From: Clostridia bacterium
GTDB taxonomy: Bacteria; Bacillota; Peptococcia; Peptococcales; SKKY01
Assembly (NCBI GenBank): GCA_007123515.1
Contig: SKKY01000018.1
Location: forward strand, 1-40,573
Length of the DNA: 40,573 bases
Direction of reading: 5' to 3'
Within the stretch, counting starts at the first letter, position 1. Each line of letters begins with the position of its first letter. Both the position numbers and the translations under genes were made by a program. Positions 29,132 through 39,557 of the stretch are shown piece by piece. The notes under the pieces were generated by a model. That model saw only the letters and a list, made by a program, of their open reading frames with translations. It searched no databases and was not told the origin of the DNA.

Positions 29132-31954
29132 TTAAAGAACGCGTTGTAAAAATTGTCCCGTATAGGATTTAGGATTCTTTGCTACGGCTTCCGGTGTTCC
29201 TTCTGCAATGATTTCGCCACCGCGAATTCCACCTTCTGGTCCTAAATCAATCAGATGGTCGGCTGATTTAATCACGTCAAGATTGTGTTCGATAATCACA
29301 ATCGTATCATCATTAGCCTTAATCCGATTAACGACACCCAGAAATTTATGGATATCCGCCGTGTGCAAGCCCGTAGTTGGCTCATCAAGAATGTAAAGCG
29401 TTCGTCCATTACTTTTCCGGTGAAGTTCAGAGGCCAGTTTGACTCGCTGAGCCTCACCACCGGAAAGAGTCGTTGCCGGCTGACCCAGTCGAATGTAGCC
29501 TAACCCTACCTCTTTCAATGTTTTCAGTCGACGATAGATTTTAGGGATGTTCTCAAAAAATTCTGCGGCATAATCGACCGTCATTTCCAGTACATCAGAA
29601 ATATTTTTACCTTTATAGCGAATTTCTAGTGTTTCTCGATTGTAGCGGGCTCCTTTGCATATTTCACAGGGAACATAGACATCCGGCAAAAAATGCATTT
29701 CGATTCTAATGATTCCATCACCATGGCAGGCTTCACAGCGGCCGCCGGGCACGTTAAAGCTAAATCTTCCCGGCTTATAGCCGCGCATTCTTGACTCCGG
29801 TGTCATCGAGAAGACTTCTCTAATCCCATCAAAAACCGAAGTATAGGTAGCTGGGTTCGATCTCGGTGTTCGGCCGATTGGCGACTGATCAATCTCAATC
29901 ACTTTATCAAGATACTCAATCCCATTAATCTTCTGATGTTGACCGGGTTTCATCTTCGCCTGGGGATAGATCGCCCGGGCAGCTCCTTTATACAAGATTT
30001 CATTTATTAGCGTGCTTTTCCCGGAACCGGAAACACCTGTCACGCAGGTAAATAATCCGATGGGTATTTTTGCATTGATTTTCTGGAGATTGTTTTCCTC
30101 AGCCTTTATAATTTCAAGGTATCTCCCAGTTTCTTTTTTTCTTTGCTGCGGTACTTCTATCTTTTTTCGTCCGGATAAATATTGACCGGTAATTGAGTCT
30201 TCGTTCTCCATTACTTCATCCGGTGTTCCGGAGGCCACTATATAGCCGCCTTTTTCTCCGGCATAGGGACCGATATCCACAACGTGATCAGAGGCTAAAA
30301 TAGTGTCCTCATCATGTTCGACCACAATCAGGGTATTGCCTAGATCCCGCAGCTCTTTTAAGGTACGAATTAATTTTTCATTATCTCGCTGATGAAGACC
30401 TATTGAAGGTTCATCTAAAATATATAGGACACCAACCAGTCCGGAGCCGATTTGTGTGGCCAGCCTGATGCGCTGAGCCTCACCTCCCGAGAGGGTGCCG
30501 GCTGCTCTGGCCAGGGTCAGATAATCAAGTCCTACATTTAGTAGAAAGCTAAGTCGAGCCTTTATCTCTTTAATCACTTGTCGGGCAATGATCATCTCTC
30601 TGTCTGTCAGAGTTAACGCTTCGAAAAAAGAAAACGCCTCTCCGATATTCATGGTTGTGACTTCATAAATGTTTTTATCTCCCACTCTTATCGCCAGTAC
30701 TTCTTCTTTAAGACGGGCACCATGACAGGCTGAGCATGGGTGGTTCTCCATATATTTTTCAATTTCATCACGCATATAGTCTGAGCTGGTCTCCAGGTAC
30801 CTTCGTTCTAGATTGGGAATGACTCCTTCAAAAGCATTACGATACTTTCTTTCCGCACCTTCGTCGTTGACATAGACAAACTCCAGCACCTCTTTTCCGG
30901 AGCCATAAAAAATGATCTTTTTTTGTTTGGCTGTAAGGGTGTTAAAAGGCTGATCGATGGTAAATCCATATTTCTCTCCGACTGTTTGCAGGGTCTGCAT
31001 ATAGATTCCGCTGAATTTTTTCCCCCAGGGAACGATGGCTCCTTGTCGAATGGTTTTTGTTTCGTCGGTCACCACCAGTTCAGGAGAAACTTCCAGCTTG
31101 GTTCCAAGTCCGCTGCAGACCGGACAGGCTCCGTAGGGGCTGTTAAAGGAAAACATCCTCGGAGTTATCTCTGAAAAGCTGATCCCACATTCCGGACAGC
31201 CAAAGTTTTTGCTGTAGGTGACTTCCTTGTTTTGATTCACATAGTCAATCTTAACAAGACCGTCGGTTATTCCAAACACGGTTTCTAAAGAGTCAGCCAG
31301 ACGGTTTTCAATGCCTTCTTTAATAACGATTCGGTCAACAATAACCGAGATCTCGTGCTTCTTGTTTTTATCTAATGCAGGCACTTCTGAGATATCATAG
31401 ATCTCGCCGTCTACTTTAACTCTGACAAAACCTTTTTTCTGAATCTCTTCAAATGTCTTTTTATGGGTCCCTTTTTGTCCCTCAACCATGGGTGCTAAGA
31501 ACTGAATCCGGGTTCCTTCTTCGTTATCCATAATCTGATCGACAATTTCCTCAACCGTTTGCTTGCGGATCATCTTTCCACAACCCGGACAATAGGGAAC
31601 GCCGATTCTGGCAAATAACAGACGAAGATAATCATAAATCTCGGTTACGGTACCTACTGTTGATCGAGGGTTCTTGCTGGTTGTCTTCTGATCAATCGAA
31701 ATCGCTGGTGAAAGCCCTTCTATATAATCAACATCGGGTTTATCCATTTGTCCTAAAAACTGACGGGCATAGGCCGATAATGATTCCACATATCGTCTTT
31801 GTCCTTCTGCATAAATGGTATCAAAAGCCAGTGATGATTTTCCGGATCCGCTTAATCCGGTCATCACAATAAATTTATCTCTGGGCAAAACCAGGTCTAT
31901 ATTTTTTAAATTATGGACCCGGGCTCCTTTTATCGTAATTCTATCTAATGCCAC
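29132..31954 (-). CDS. uvrA: UvrA, excinuclease ABC subunit A
   Basis: A 940-aa damage-recognition ATPase with two ABC modules. Walker A motifs are GLSGSGKSSLAFDT and GVSGSGKSTLINE, with ABC signatures LSGGEAQRIRLA and LSGGEAQRVKLA. Zinc ligands are visible as CPECG with CPVCSG, and CEACHG with CEICKG. Length and order are normal. The start is GTG at 31954 with GAGGTG five bases upstream. It follows uvrB by 39 bases. Confidence 0.98.
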   Translation of the reverse strand: MALDRITIKGARVHNLKNIDLVLPRDKFIVMTGLSGSGKSSLAFDTIYAEGQRRYVESLSAYARQFLGQMDKPDVDYIEGLSPAISIDQKTTSKNPRSTVGTVTEIYDYLRLLFARIGVPYCPGCGKMIRKQTVEEIVDQIMDNEEGTRIQFLAPMVEGQKGTHKKTFEEIQKKGFVRVKVDGEIYDISEVPALDKNKKHEISVIVDRIVIKEGIENRLADSLETVFGITDGLVKIDYVNQNKEVTYSKNFGCPECGISFSEITPRMFSFNSPYGACPVCSGLGTKLEVSPELVVTDETKTIRQGAIVPWGKKFSGIYMQTLQTVGEKYGFTIDQPFNTLTAKQKKIIFYGSGKEVLEFVYVNDEGAERKYRNAFEGVIPNLERRYLETSSDYMRDEIEKYMENHPCSACHGARLKEEVLAIRVGDKNIYEVTTMNIGEAFSFFEALTLTDREMIIARQVIKEIKARLSFLLNVGLDYLTLARAAGTLSGGEAQRIRLATQIGSGLVGVLYILDEPSIGLHQRDNEKLIRTLKELRDLGNTLIVVEHDEDTILASDHVVDIGPYAGEKGGYIVASGTPDEVMENEDSITGQYLSGRKKIEVPQQRKKETGRYLEIIKAEENNLQKINAKIPIGLFTCVTGVSGSGKSTLINEILYKGAARAIYPQAKMKPGQHQKINGIEYLDKVIEIDQSPIGRTPRSNPATYTSVFDGIREVFSMTPESRMRGYKPGRFSFNVPGGRCEACHGDGIIRIEMHFLPDVYVPCEICKGARYNRETLEIRYKGKNISDVLEMTVDYAAEFFENIPKIYRRLKTLKEVGLGYIRLGQPATTLSGGEAQRVKLASELHRKSNGRTLYILDEPTTGLHTADIHKFLGVVNRIKANDDTIVIIEHNLDVIKSADHLIDLGPEGGIRGGEIIAEGTPEAVAKNPKSYTGQFLQRVL

Positions 31955-31993
31955 TCTTACACCTCTGTTATCTATAGTTTGGATTACTTTTCT

Positions 31994-34012
<2,019 letters not shown>

Positions 34013-34025
34013 TTTAAACCTCCGG

Positions 34026-34058
34026 AAAAAAAAGACTTATAAGCTCTGCTCATAAGTC
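34026..34058 (-). terminator. intrinsic terminator of ctpA, upstream of uvrB
   Basis: On the - strand GACTTAT (34058-34052) pairs with ATAAGTC (34040-34034), followed by an uninterrupted run of eight T. It lies between the protease stop codon and the uvrB ribosome site. As no other promoter is clear, uvrBAC may depend partly on readthrough. Confidence 0.75.
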
Positions 34059-34096
34059 AATTCTATCATTTTTTTCATATTACTCTATCTTTTGGT

Positions 34097-35242
34097 TTAT
34101 TGCAGCTGATCCTGTAAGTGGCCGATTGCAGCCTGCAATTGCGTATCTTCTGTATCTTCACTTGTTAATTCTACCACTAAATCGGGTGTAATTCCAACAT
34201 CATGAATGTTTCTCTTTAATGGAGTCAAGTATTGGTCTGTTGTAAGTTCAAGACCTCCGCCATTACCGAGTGGAAAAATGGTTTGAACAATTCCTTTGCC
34301 AAAAGTAGTTTCGCCAATTACAAACGCTACTTCGTTATCCTGCAAGGCTCCGGTCATCGCTTCGGCCGCACTGGCGGTATTGCTGTTAGTTAATACTACA
34401 ATCGGGAAATCAAATGTATTACCTGATGTAACGATGGAACGTGTTTCTCCAGCTTTATTTACCTGATGTAAAACAGGTCCTTCCGGAGTAAAACTTCCGG
34501 TAACATTCACAAAAGACTCTAAGTCACCGCCAGGGTTACTTCGAAGATCAATAATAAGTCCCTGAGGATCATTTTGTAATAATTCATTCATTTTCTCGGC
34601 AAACTCGTCAAATGTTCTTTGTGTAAACACAGAAATTCTAAGATACCCAATCTCAGGTGCTTCTTCGAGCATTTCTGCACGAATGGTCGGTGAATCGATT
34701 TGTTCTCTGGTGATGCTCACATCAAACACTTCCTGCTCACCCCGACGAATGGTCAATACGACTTCCGTCCCGGCTTCACCTCGAATCATATCAATAATAT
34801 CATTGATGCTCATCCCGGTTACATTTTCTCCGTCTACACCAATAATCGCATCATTTTCCTGAAGCCCGGCCTCTTCTCCGGGCGAATCTGGCATAGTGGA
34901 TACCACAATTACGGCATCATCAACGAAATCAGCATAAATGCCGATGCCTCCATAGGTTCCGCTAAAGGATTCCCTGAATTCCTGATAGCGTTCAGGCGGC
35001 AGATATCGGGAGTACCGATCATCAAGGCTACCGACAACCCCATGAATCATCCCTTCAATCATGGTTTCCCTTTCGGTGGGCCAGAGGAAAAACTTATCAA
35101 TCAGAACCACGCTCTGGACAAAGTGTCCGATATTATTAAAATTTGTTGCTACTACTGCCAGGCTTACGGTTGTAAAAACCAGACAGAAGATAATAATAAT
35201 AGCCATTAATACTTTTGCTGTTTTTTTTAGCAAGATTTTCAA
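34097..35242 (-). CDS. CtpA-type S41 carboxyl-terminal protease
   Basis: A 381-aa membrane-anchored serine protease. A signal anchor lies at about 9-32. A PDZ domain is at about 95-180 (GGIGIYADF, SPGEEAGLQENDAIIGVDG). The S41 catalytic domain has LIIDLRSNPGGD, the nucleophile Ser291 in NTASAAEAM and the general base Lys316 in TFGKGIVQ. It acts outside the membrane on cell-wall or secreted proteins. A ctpA gene after ftsEX is common in Firmicutes. The TTG at 35242 abuts its AGAAGG site; a second TTG at 35233 would be better spaced, so the start may be three codons later. It follows ftsX by 22 bases. Confidence 0.95.
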   Translation of the reverse strand: MKILLKKTAKVLMAIIIIFCLVFTTVSLAVVATNFNNIGHFVQSVVLIDKFFLWPTERETMIEGMIHGVVGSLDDRYSRYLPPERYQEFRESFSGTYGGIGIYADFVDDAVIVVSTMPDSPGEEAGLQENDAIIGVDGENVTGMSINDIIDMIRGEAGTEVVLTIRRGEQEVFDVSITREQIDSPTIRAEMLEEAPEIGYLRISVFTQRTFDEFAEKMNELLQNDPQGLIIDLRSNPGGDLESFVNVTGSFTPEGPVLHQVNKAGETRSIVTSGNTFDFPIVVLTNSNTASAAEAMTGALQDNEVAFVIGETTFGKGIVQTIFPLGNGGGLELTTDQYLTPLKRNIHDVGITPDLVVELTSEDTEDTQLQAAIGHLQDQLQ

Positions 35243-35264
35243 CCTTCTCTGCTTTTAAAAAATT

Positions 35265-36152
35265 TTAGACCTTCAGATATTTTCTTGTCGCCATCAGACT
35301 TCCTAACGCTCCAATAAATATGCCGCCGCCAACAATGGATCCTAGCGTCATATAGAGCCTCGGATAATCATACTCGAGTGGAATAAATGCGATGTTTAAA
35401 AGAACGTACTCCATAACATTCTGATATCCGGCAAATGTTATACCGGCAGCGATCAGTCCGCCAAAAAGTCCGATCATCAGCCCTTCAATAAAGAAGGGTA
35501 AAATAATATACCAGTTCGTTGCGCCGACAAATTTCATAACCCGGATTTCCTGGGCTCGGGAATACACGGTTAACCGAATGGTAATCATAATTAAAAAGAT
35601 GGCTGCCAACATGACTCCAAAGATCAGAAACATCCCCAGATTTCTTGCCCAGAAAGTAAAGGATAAGACATTATCCACAATTTCTTTACCATAAACAATG
35701 TTCTCAATCTGAGGCAGTCTGCGAAGTTCCGTTACAAGTGGTTCGACCATCTCTGGAGAAGTCGATCTGATAATATAGTGATCCGGCAAAGGGTTGACTC
35801 CTCCAAGGGTGCTCTCCAGATCCATCTCTGTGCCAAATCGTTCTTGTAAAAGAACAATCCCTTTTTCTCTTGATACAAATTCCAGATCGGAAAATCCGGG
35901 CATTTTTTCTATTTCCTTACTCAGCTCAAGCGCATCAAGCCTTGATACATCCTGTGATACATAGGCATTGATCTCCAACTGTGACTGTAAATGTTCCACA
36001 ACCTGATTTCCGGAGTTTACAAAAACCACAGTAAATCCAGTAATGGTTAAGGCCACAGCCAGTGCAATCACTGAGGCAAAAGCAATTCCTTTATTTCTCC
36101 ATAAAAACCGAAATCCATCTCTAATAAATATCTTTAAATAATTAGCGAACAT
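35265..36152 (-). CDS. ftsX: FtsX, cell-division ABC transporter permease
   Basis: About 295 residues, with four membrane spans and a large outer loop after the first (about 30-155). With FtsE it controls peptidoglycan hydrolases at the septum. Family features are NYLKIFIRDGFRFLWRNKG at the N-terminus, the VREIL-like VIALAVALTITGF span and EIRVMKFVGATNWYI between spans 2 and 3. I use ATG 36152, which overlaps the ftsE stop by 11 bases and has AAGGTGG upstream; the earlier start (36185) lies deeper inside ftsE without a site. Confidence 0.95.
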   Translation of the reverse strand: MFANYLKIFIRDGFRFLWRNKGIAFASVIALAVALTITGFTVVFVNSGNQVVEHLQSQLEINAYVSQDVSRLDALELSKEIEKMPGFSDLEFVSREKGIVLLQERFGTEMDLESTLGGVNPLPDHYIIRSTSPEMVEPLVTELRRLPQIENIVYGKEIVDNVLSFTFWARNLGMFLIFGVMLAAIFLIMITIRLTVYSRAQEIRVMKFVGATNWYIILPFFIEGLMIGLFGGLIAAGITFAGYQNVMEYVLLNIAFIPLEYDYPRLYMTLGSIVGGGIFIGALGSLMATRKYLKV

Positions 36153-36828
36153 TATAGTATCCACCTTTTTCTTCATCCCGTACAATTTCGCCGAAACTTA
36201 ATTGTATGACACGTTTTCTGAGACGATTTACCATTTCCCGGTCGTGAGTAGCCATGACAACGGTTGTCCCCCATTTGTTAATGGTATTAAAGATTTTCAT
36301 GATTTCAAGAGATGTTTCGGGATCAAGATTTCCTGTTGGCTCATCTGCCACAAGCAGTGGGGGATTATTGACAATCGCACGGGCAATGGCTACACGCTGT
36401 TGCTCTCCTCCGGAAAGCTGTTCCGGATAAGATTTCTCGTGACCCACCAATCCGACAAGCTCAATAACAGCATTTACTTTTTTGGTAATCTCCTGTTGCC
36501 CAAGGCCAACGACCTCAAGAGCAAACGCAATATTTTCAGAAACCGTTCGTTTCTGAAGTAATTGGTAATCCTGAAAAACAAATCCAACTTTTCTTCTCAG
36601 AAAAGGAACTTCCCTGTTTTTCATCCGAACGACGCTTTTCCCGTCAAGAAGAATTTGTCCTTCTGTAGGCAAGATTTCTCTGATCAGCATATGGGTGAAG
36701 GTTGACTTCCCGGCACCACTGGCACCGACTAAAAACACAAATTCTCCGTTTTTAATGGCCAGACTGACATCATGCAGAGCAACGTTTCCATTTTTATATT
36801 GCTTCGTTACATTAAAAAACTGAATCAC
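36142..36828 (-). CDS. ftsE: FtsE, cell-division ABC transporter ATP-binding protein
   Basis: A 228-aa ATPase partner of FtsX. Motifs: Walker A GASGAGKST, the Q-loop GFVFQDYQLL, ABC signature LSGGEQQRVAIARA, Walker B LLVADEPTGNLDP and the H-loop ATHDREMV. The start is GTG at 36828 with GAGGTG five bases before. It follows the transketolase C-subunit gene by 17 bases, so it may be co-transcribed with the transketolase pair rather than with prfB, its usual upstream neighbour. Confidence 0.97.
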   Translation of the reverse strand: MIQFFNVTKQYKNGNVALHDVSLAIKNGEFVFLVGASGAGKSTFTHMLIREILPTEGQILLDGKSVVRMKNREVPFLRRKVGFVFQDYQLLQKRTVSENIAFALEVVGLGQQEITKKVNAVIELVGLVGHEKSYPEQLSGGEQQRVAIARAIVNNPPLLVADEPTGNLDPETSLEIMKIFNTINKWGTTVVMATHDREMVNRLRKRVIQLSFGEIVRDEEKGGYYNVR

Positions 36829-36845
36829 AACGGCACCTCTCAGGT

Positions 36846-37781
36846 TTATTTTCTCTGAAGTACTTTCCTTGCCTTTTCTGCGATATCTTTTTTTGTCAGT
36901 CCAAAGGCTTCTAACAGCTCATTCGGTGAACCAGAGCGTCCAAAAGTATCGTTAACTCCGACTCTTTCCATCGGAACCGGATGATTCTCTGCCAGGGCTT
37001 CTGCAACGGCACTTCCGAGTCCCCCGATAATATTATGTTCTTCACAGGTTACACAACAACCTGTCTTGGTTACGCTTTTAATGATTCCATCTGTATCTAA
37101 AGGTTTAATCGTGCTGATGTTAATGACTTCAGCATCGATCCCCTCAGCTGCAAGTTCTTCAGCTGCAGCAATCGATTCAGAAAGCATAATACCAGTAGCA
37201 AACAATGCAACATCTTTACCTTCTTTTACTATAACAGACTTTCCGATCTCAAAGGTATAATCTTCACCAAAAATGACAGGCACAGCAGGACGACCAAGTC
37301 GAATGTAAACCGGTCCTTCAAATTCTGCGGCTTTCATTATGGCTTGTTCGGTTTCTGTTGCATCCGCAGGGACGATAACTGTCATCCCGGGAATCACTCT
37401 TGTCAGTGCGATATCTTCTATCATCTGATGTGACCCGCCATCTTCGCCGACAGTCAGGCCGGCATGTGTGGCAGCTATTTTTACATTAAGCATCGGATAG
37501 GCAATTGTGTTTCTGATCTGGTCATAAGCTCTTCCAATTGCAAAAACTGCAAAGGTGCTGGCAAAAGGAATTTTTCCTGCTGCTGCAAACCCGGCAGCCA
37601 CGCCCATTAAGTTTTGTTCGGCTATGCCCAGGTTGAAAAATCTTTCCGGATAGGCACTTTGGAAATCTGCGGTTTTTGTTGATTTGGATAAGTCAGCATC
37701 CAGCACAACAATGTTTTTATTATGTTCACCAAGTCTGACTAATGCTTTTCCATAAGCATCTCTTGTCGCAATTTTAGTCAT
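36846..37781 (-). CDS. transketolase, C-terminal subunit
   Basis: A 311-aa protein with the pyrimidine-binding and C-terminal domains of transketolase. Visible blocks are VVLDADLSKSTKT, RFFNLGIAEQNLMGVAAGFA with the catalytic glutamate, ATHAGLTVGEDGGSHQ, and the C-terminal CCVTCEEHNIIGGLGSAV. It works with the adjacent N-subunit in the non-oxidative pentose phosphate pathway. The start is ATG 37781, with GGGAGG four bases upstream; a TTG four codons earlier is only the site itself read as codons. It follows the N-subunit gene by 22 bases. Confidence 0.95.
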   Translation of the reverse strand: MTKIATRDAYGKALVRLGEHNKNIVVLDADLSKSTKTADFQSAYPERFFNLGIAEQNLMGVAAGFAAAGKIPFASTFAVFAIGRAYDQIRNTIAYPMLNVKIAATHAGLTVGEDGGSHQMIEDIALTRVIPGMTVIVPADATETEQAIMKAAEFEGPVYIRLGRPAVPVIFGEDYTFEIGKSVIVKEGKDVALFATGIMLSESIAAAEELAAEGIDAEVINISTIKPLDTDGIIKSVTKTGCCVTCEEHNIIGGLGSAVAEALAENHPVPMERVGVNDTFGRSGSPNELLEAFGLTKKDIAEKARKVLQRK

Positions 37782-37803
37782 AGTTCCTCCCAATTTTTAT
37801 CTA

Positions 37804-38622
37804 TTATTCGAGTTCACAAAGAGCGGCTTCCATCTCATCAGGTGAAGGGCATTTTCCGTGCCATCCGGCTTCATTTTCCATGTAGGATACCCCTTTACCT
37901 TTTACAGTTTTGGCAATAATCATCGCCGGTCTGCCCGTATCTTTTTTAGCTTCCGCTACAGCTTCTGCAATCGCATTAAGATCATGACCGTCAATTTCGA
38001 TCACCTGCCAATTAAAGGCCTTCCATTTATCCGGGAAAGGTTCCGGACACATGACATCTGAAATATCTCCATCAATCTGCAGTCCGTTATTATCAAGAAA
38101 AGCAATCAGATTCCCGAGGTTATAGTGGGCCGCAGACATTGCCGCTTCCCAGACCTGCCCTTCCTGTGTTTCTCCGTCTCCCAGCAGGGCATAGACGTAG
38201 TTATCTTTTTTATCAAGCGTTAAGGCCATTGCCATACCAACGGCTGTTGAAAAACCGGTACCTAACGATCCTGTGGACATTTCCACGCCGGGAACTTTTT
38301 TCATATCAGGATGTCCCTGCAGATATGAATCAATCTTTCTTAGTGTCTTCAGATCTTCAGCAGGAAAAAATCCTTTCTCAGCCAGTGCTGCATAAAGAAC
38401 TGGTGCTGCATGGCCTTTTGATAAGACAAAACGATCGCGGTCTTCCCAGGAGGGATTTTTCGGATCAACATTCATCTCCTTAAAATATAAATGCGTCAGG
38501 ATTTCTACAGCCGAAAGCGATCCACCCGGATGTCCTGATCCTGCCGCGGTTGTCATTCTTAAAATATGGCAGCGAATTTTCTGCGCCATGGTTTCTAGTT
38601 CTTTTACTTCTGTTGCCGACAT
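37804..38622 (-). CDS. transketolase, N-terminal subunit
   Basis: A 272-aa thiamine-diphosphate-binding subunit. It shows TAAGSGHPGGSLS, DRFVLSKGHAAPVLYA, MSTGSLGTGFSTAVGMA and the ThDP/Mg motif GDGETQEGQVWEAAMSAAHY with NNGLQIDG. Splitting of transketolase into two genes is common in Clostridia, archaea and some others. GGGAG lies 8 bases before the ATG. It heads the operon that leads on to ftsE, ftsX and ctpA. Confidence 0.96.
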   Translation of the reverse strand: MSATEVKELETMAQKIRCHILRMTTAAGSGHPGGSLSAVEILTHLYFKEMNVDPKNPSWEDRDRFVLSKGHAAPVLYAALAEKGFFPAEDLKTLRKIDSYLQGHPDMKKVPGVEMSTGSLGTGFSTAVGMAMALTLDKKDNYVYALLGDGETQEGQVWEAAMSAAHYNLGNLIAFLDNNGLQIDGDISDVMCPEPFPDKWKAFNWQVIEIDGHDLNAIAEAVAEAKKDTGRPAMIIAKTVKGKGVSYMENEAGWHGKCPSPDEMEAALCELE

Positions 38623-38671
38623 TATTCATTCTCCCATCTATTCATACATAGTTTCGTTTTATCTGATACAT

Positions 38672-38735
38672 TCTAACAAATATTTTGTTAGAAATCTCTA
38701 TTTTAGGGTAAACTTTTTGAAAATATCCTAAAATA
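38672..38735. promoter_or_regulatory. two inverted repeats in the divergent tkt/transglycosylase region
   Basis: TCTAACAAA-TAT-TTTGTTAGA (38672-38692) is a perfect 9-bp dyad with a three-base centre. TATTTTAGG (38699-38707) pairs with CCTAAAATA (38727-38735) around a 19-base gap. Both lie between the divergent genes and just upstream of the promoter at 38751. They are well placed as operators, but no regulator is identifiable. Confidence 0.45.
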
Positions 38736-38750
38736 GTCTCATTTTATTAT

Positions 38751-38779
38751 TTGCTTTTTTTTCGAAACTATACTATAAT
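38751..38779 (+). promoter_or_regulatory. sigma-A-type promoter of the transglycosylase gene
   Basis: TTGCTT (38751-38756) and TATAAT (38774-38779) are separated by exactly 17 bases, 42 bases before the TTG start. The -10 is consensus and the -35 is fair. Confidence 0.65.
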
Positions 38780-38820
38780 GCCTTTCATGTCCTTAAGACT
38801 CTTAAAAAGGAGGTATATGT

Positions 38821-39495
38821 TTGACAAATTTTAAGAGAAAAAAGGTCGCCGCTGCCGCTTTTACATTTTTGATGGCTTTCAGCTCAATCAGTGGTGCGAC
38901 TATAACCAGTGCAGACACAGAGCAGGAAGAAGATTTTGACGTCAAAGAGGCAGAAATATCTCCGGGTAATAATGGTAAACATTTAACAGTTCCATCGTTA
39001 ACTATGACCTACCTGAATTATCAAAACCTGATTGAAAAATACAATCCGGGACTTGATGATGCGACCCGGATAGAAATTTATCAGACGGCACAAGATGCAT
39101 CGCAAAAATATGATGTTCCTTTAGAGCTGATTTTAGCGATTATCGGTTGTGAATCTGAATTCAAGCCAAAATTACGTGGGGCTCTTGATGATACCGGTCT
39201 TATGCAAGTCCGCTTTCGATATTCATCATCCTGGGCAAAAGCGATGGGCATCGCAGCTCCTAAATCCATGTCGGCCTTAACGGATATTGAGACTAACATT
39301 TATATGGGAACCTATATTCTTAGCCATCTGTTTGATAATTTTCACAATAACCTGGAATATGCCCTCATTGGTTATAATGCCGGCGAAAACTATGTCAACC
39401 GACGTTTAGCCGCGGGGGATGAACTGCCTTCCCGTTACCTTGTTCGTGTCAATTTATTTTATGAAGAACTGACAAAACAACCGCTAATGAAGTAA
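38821..39495 (+). CDS. secreted lytic transglycosylase (SLT family)
   Basis: A 224-aa exported enzyme that cleaves peptidoglycan between MurNAc and GlcNAc. Residues 1-31 form a signal peptide (KRKK, hydrophobic AAAAFTFLMAF, then SADTE). An acidic linker runs to about 60. The SLT domain at about 85-215 has the catalytic Glu111 in IGCESEFKP, then TGLMQV and IGYNAGENYVNR. The start is TTG at 38821 with AAGGAGG seven bases upstream. It is the only + strand gene in this half of the window and has its own promoter and terminator. Cell-wall remodelling is the likely role. Confidence 0.92.
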   Translation: MTNFKRKKVAAAAFTFLMAFSSISGATITSADTEQEEDFDVKEAEISPGNNGKHLTVPSLTMTYLNYQNLIEKYNPGLDDATRIEIYQTAQDASQKYDVPLELILAIIGCESEFKPKLRGALDDTGLMQVRFRYSSSWAKAMGIAAPKSMSALTDIETNIYMGTYILSHLFDNFHNNLEYALIGYNAGENYVNRRLAAGDELPSRYLVRVNLFYEELTKQPLMK

Positions 39496-39517
39496 CATAA
39501 CACAATAAAAGAAAGAG

Positions 39518-39557
39518 GCCACCGGTATTTATTTTCCTCCGGTGGCTTGTTTTTTTA
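39518..39557. terminator. bidirectional terminator between the transglycosylase gene and prfB
   Basis: GCCACCGG (39518-39525) pairs with CCGGTGGC (39539-39546), followed on the + strand by TTGTTTTTTT. On the - strand it is followed by CTCTTTCTTTTA, and the prfB stop codon lies inside the loop. It therefore serves both convergent genes. Confidence 0.85.

Noticed and set aside
34013..34096. Possible LexA/SOS box upstream of uvrB
   Set aside because: No GAAC-N4-GTTC or related dyad is present; the only dyad there is the terminator with its T-run.
34700..35209. 169-residue open frame on the + strand
   Set aside because: Antisense to the ctpA-type gene, which has a full set of protease motifs; no ribosome site.
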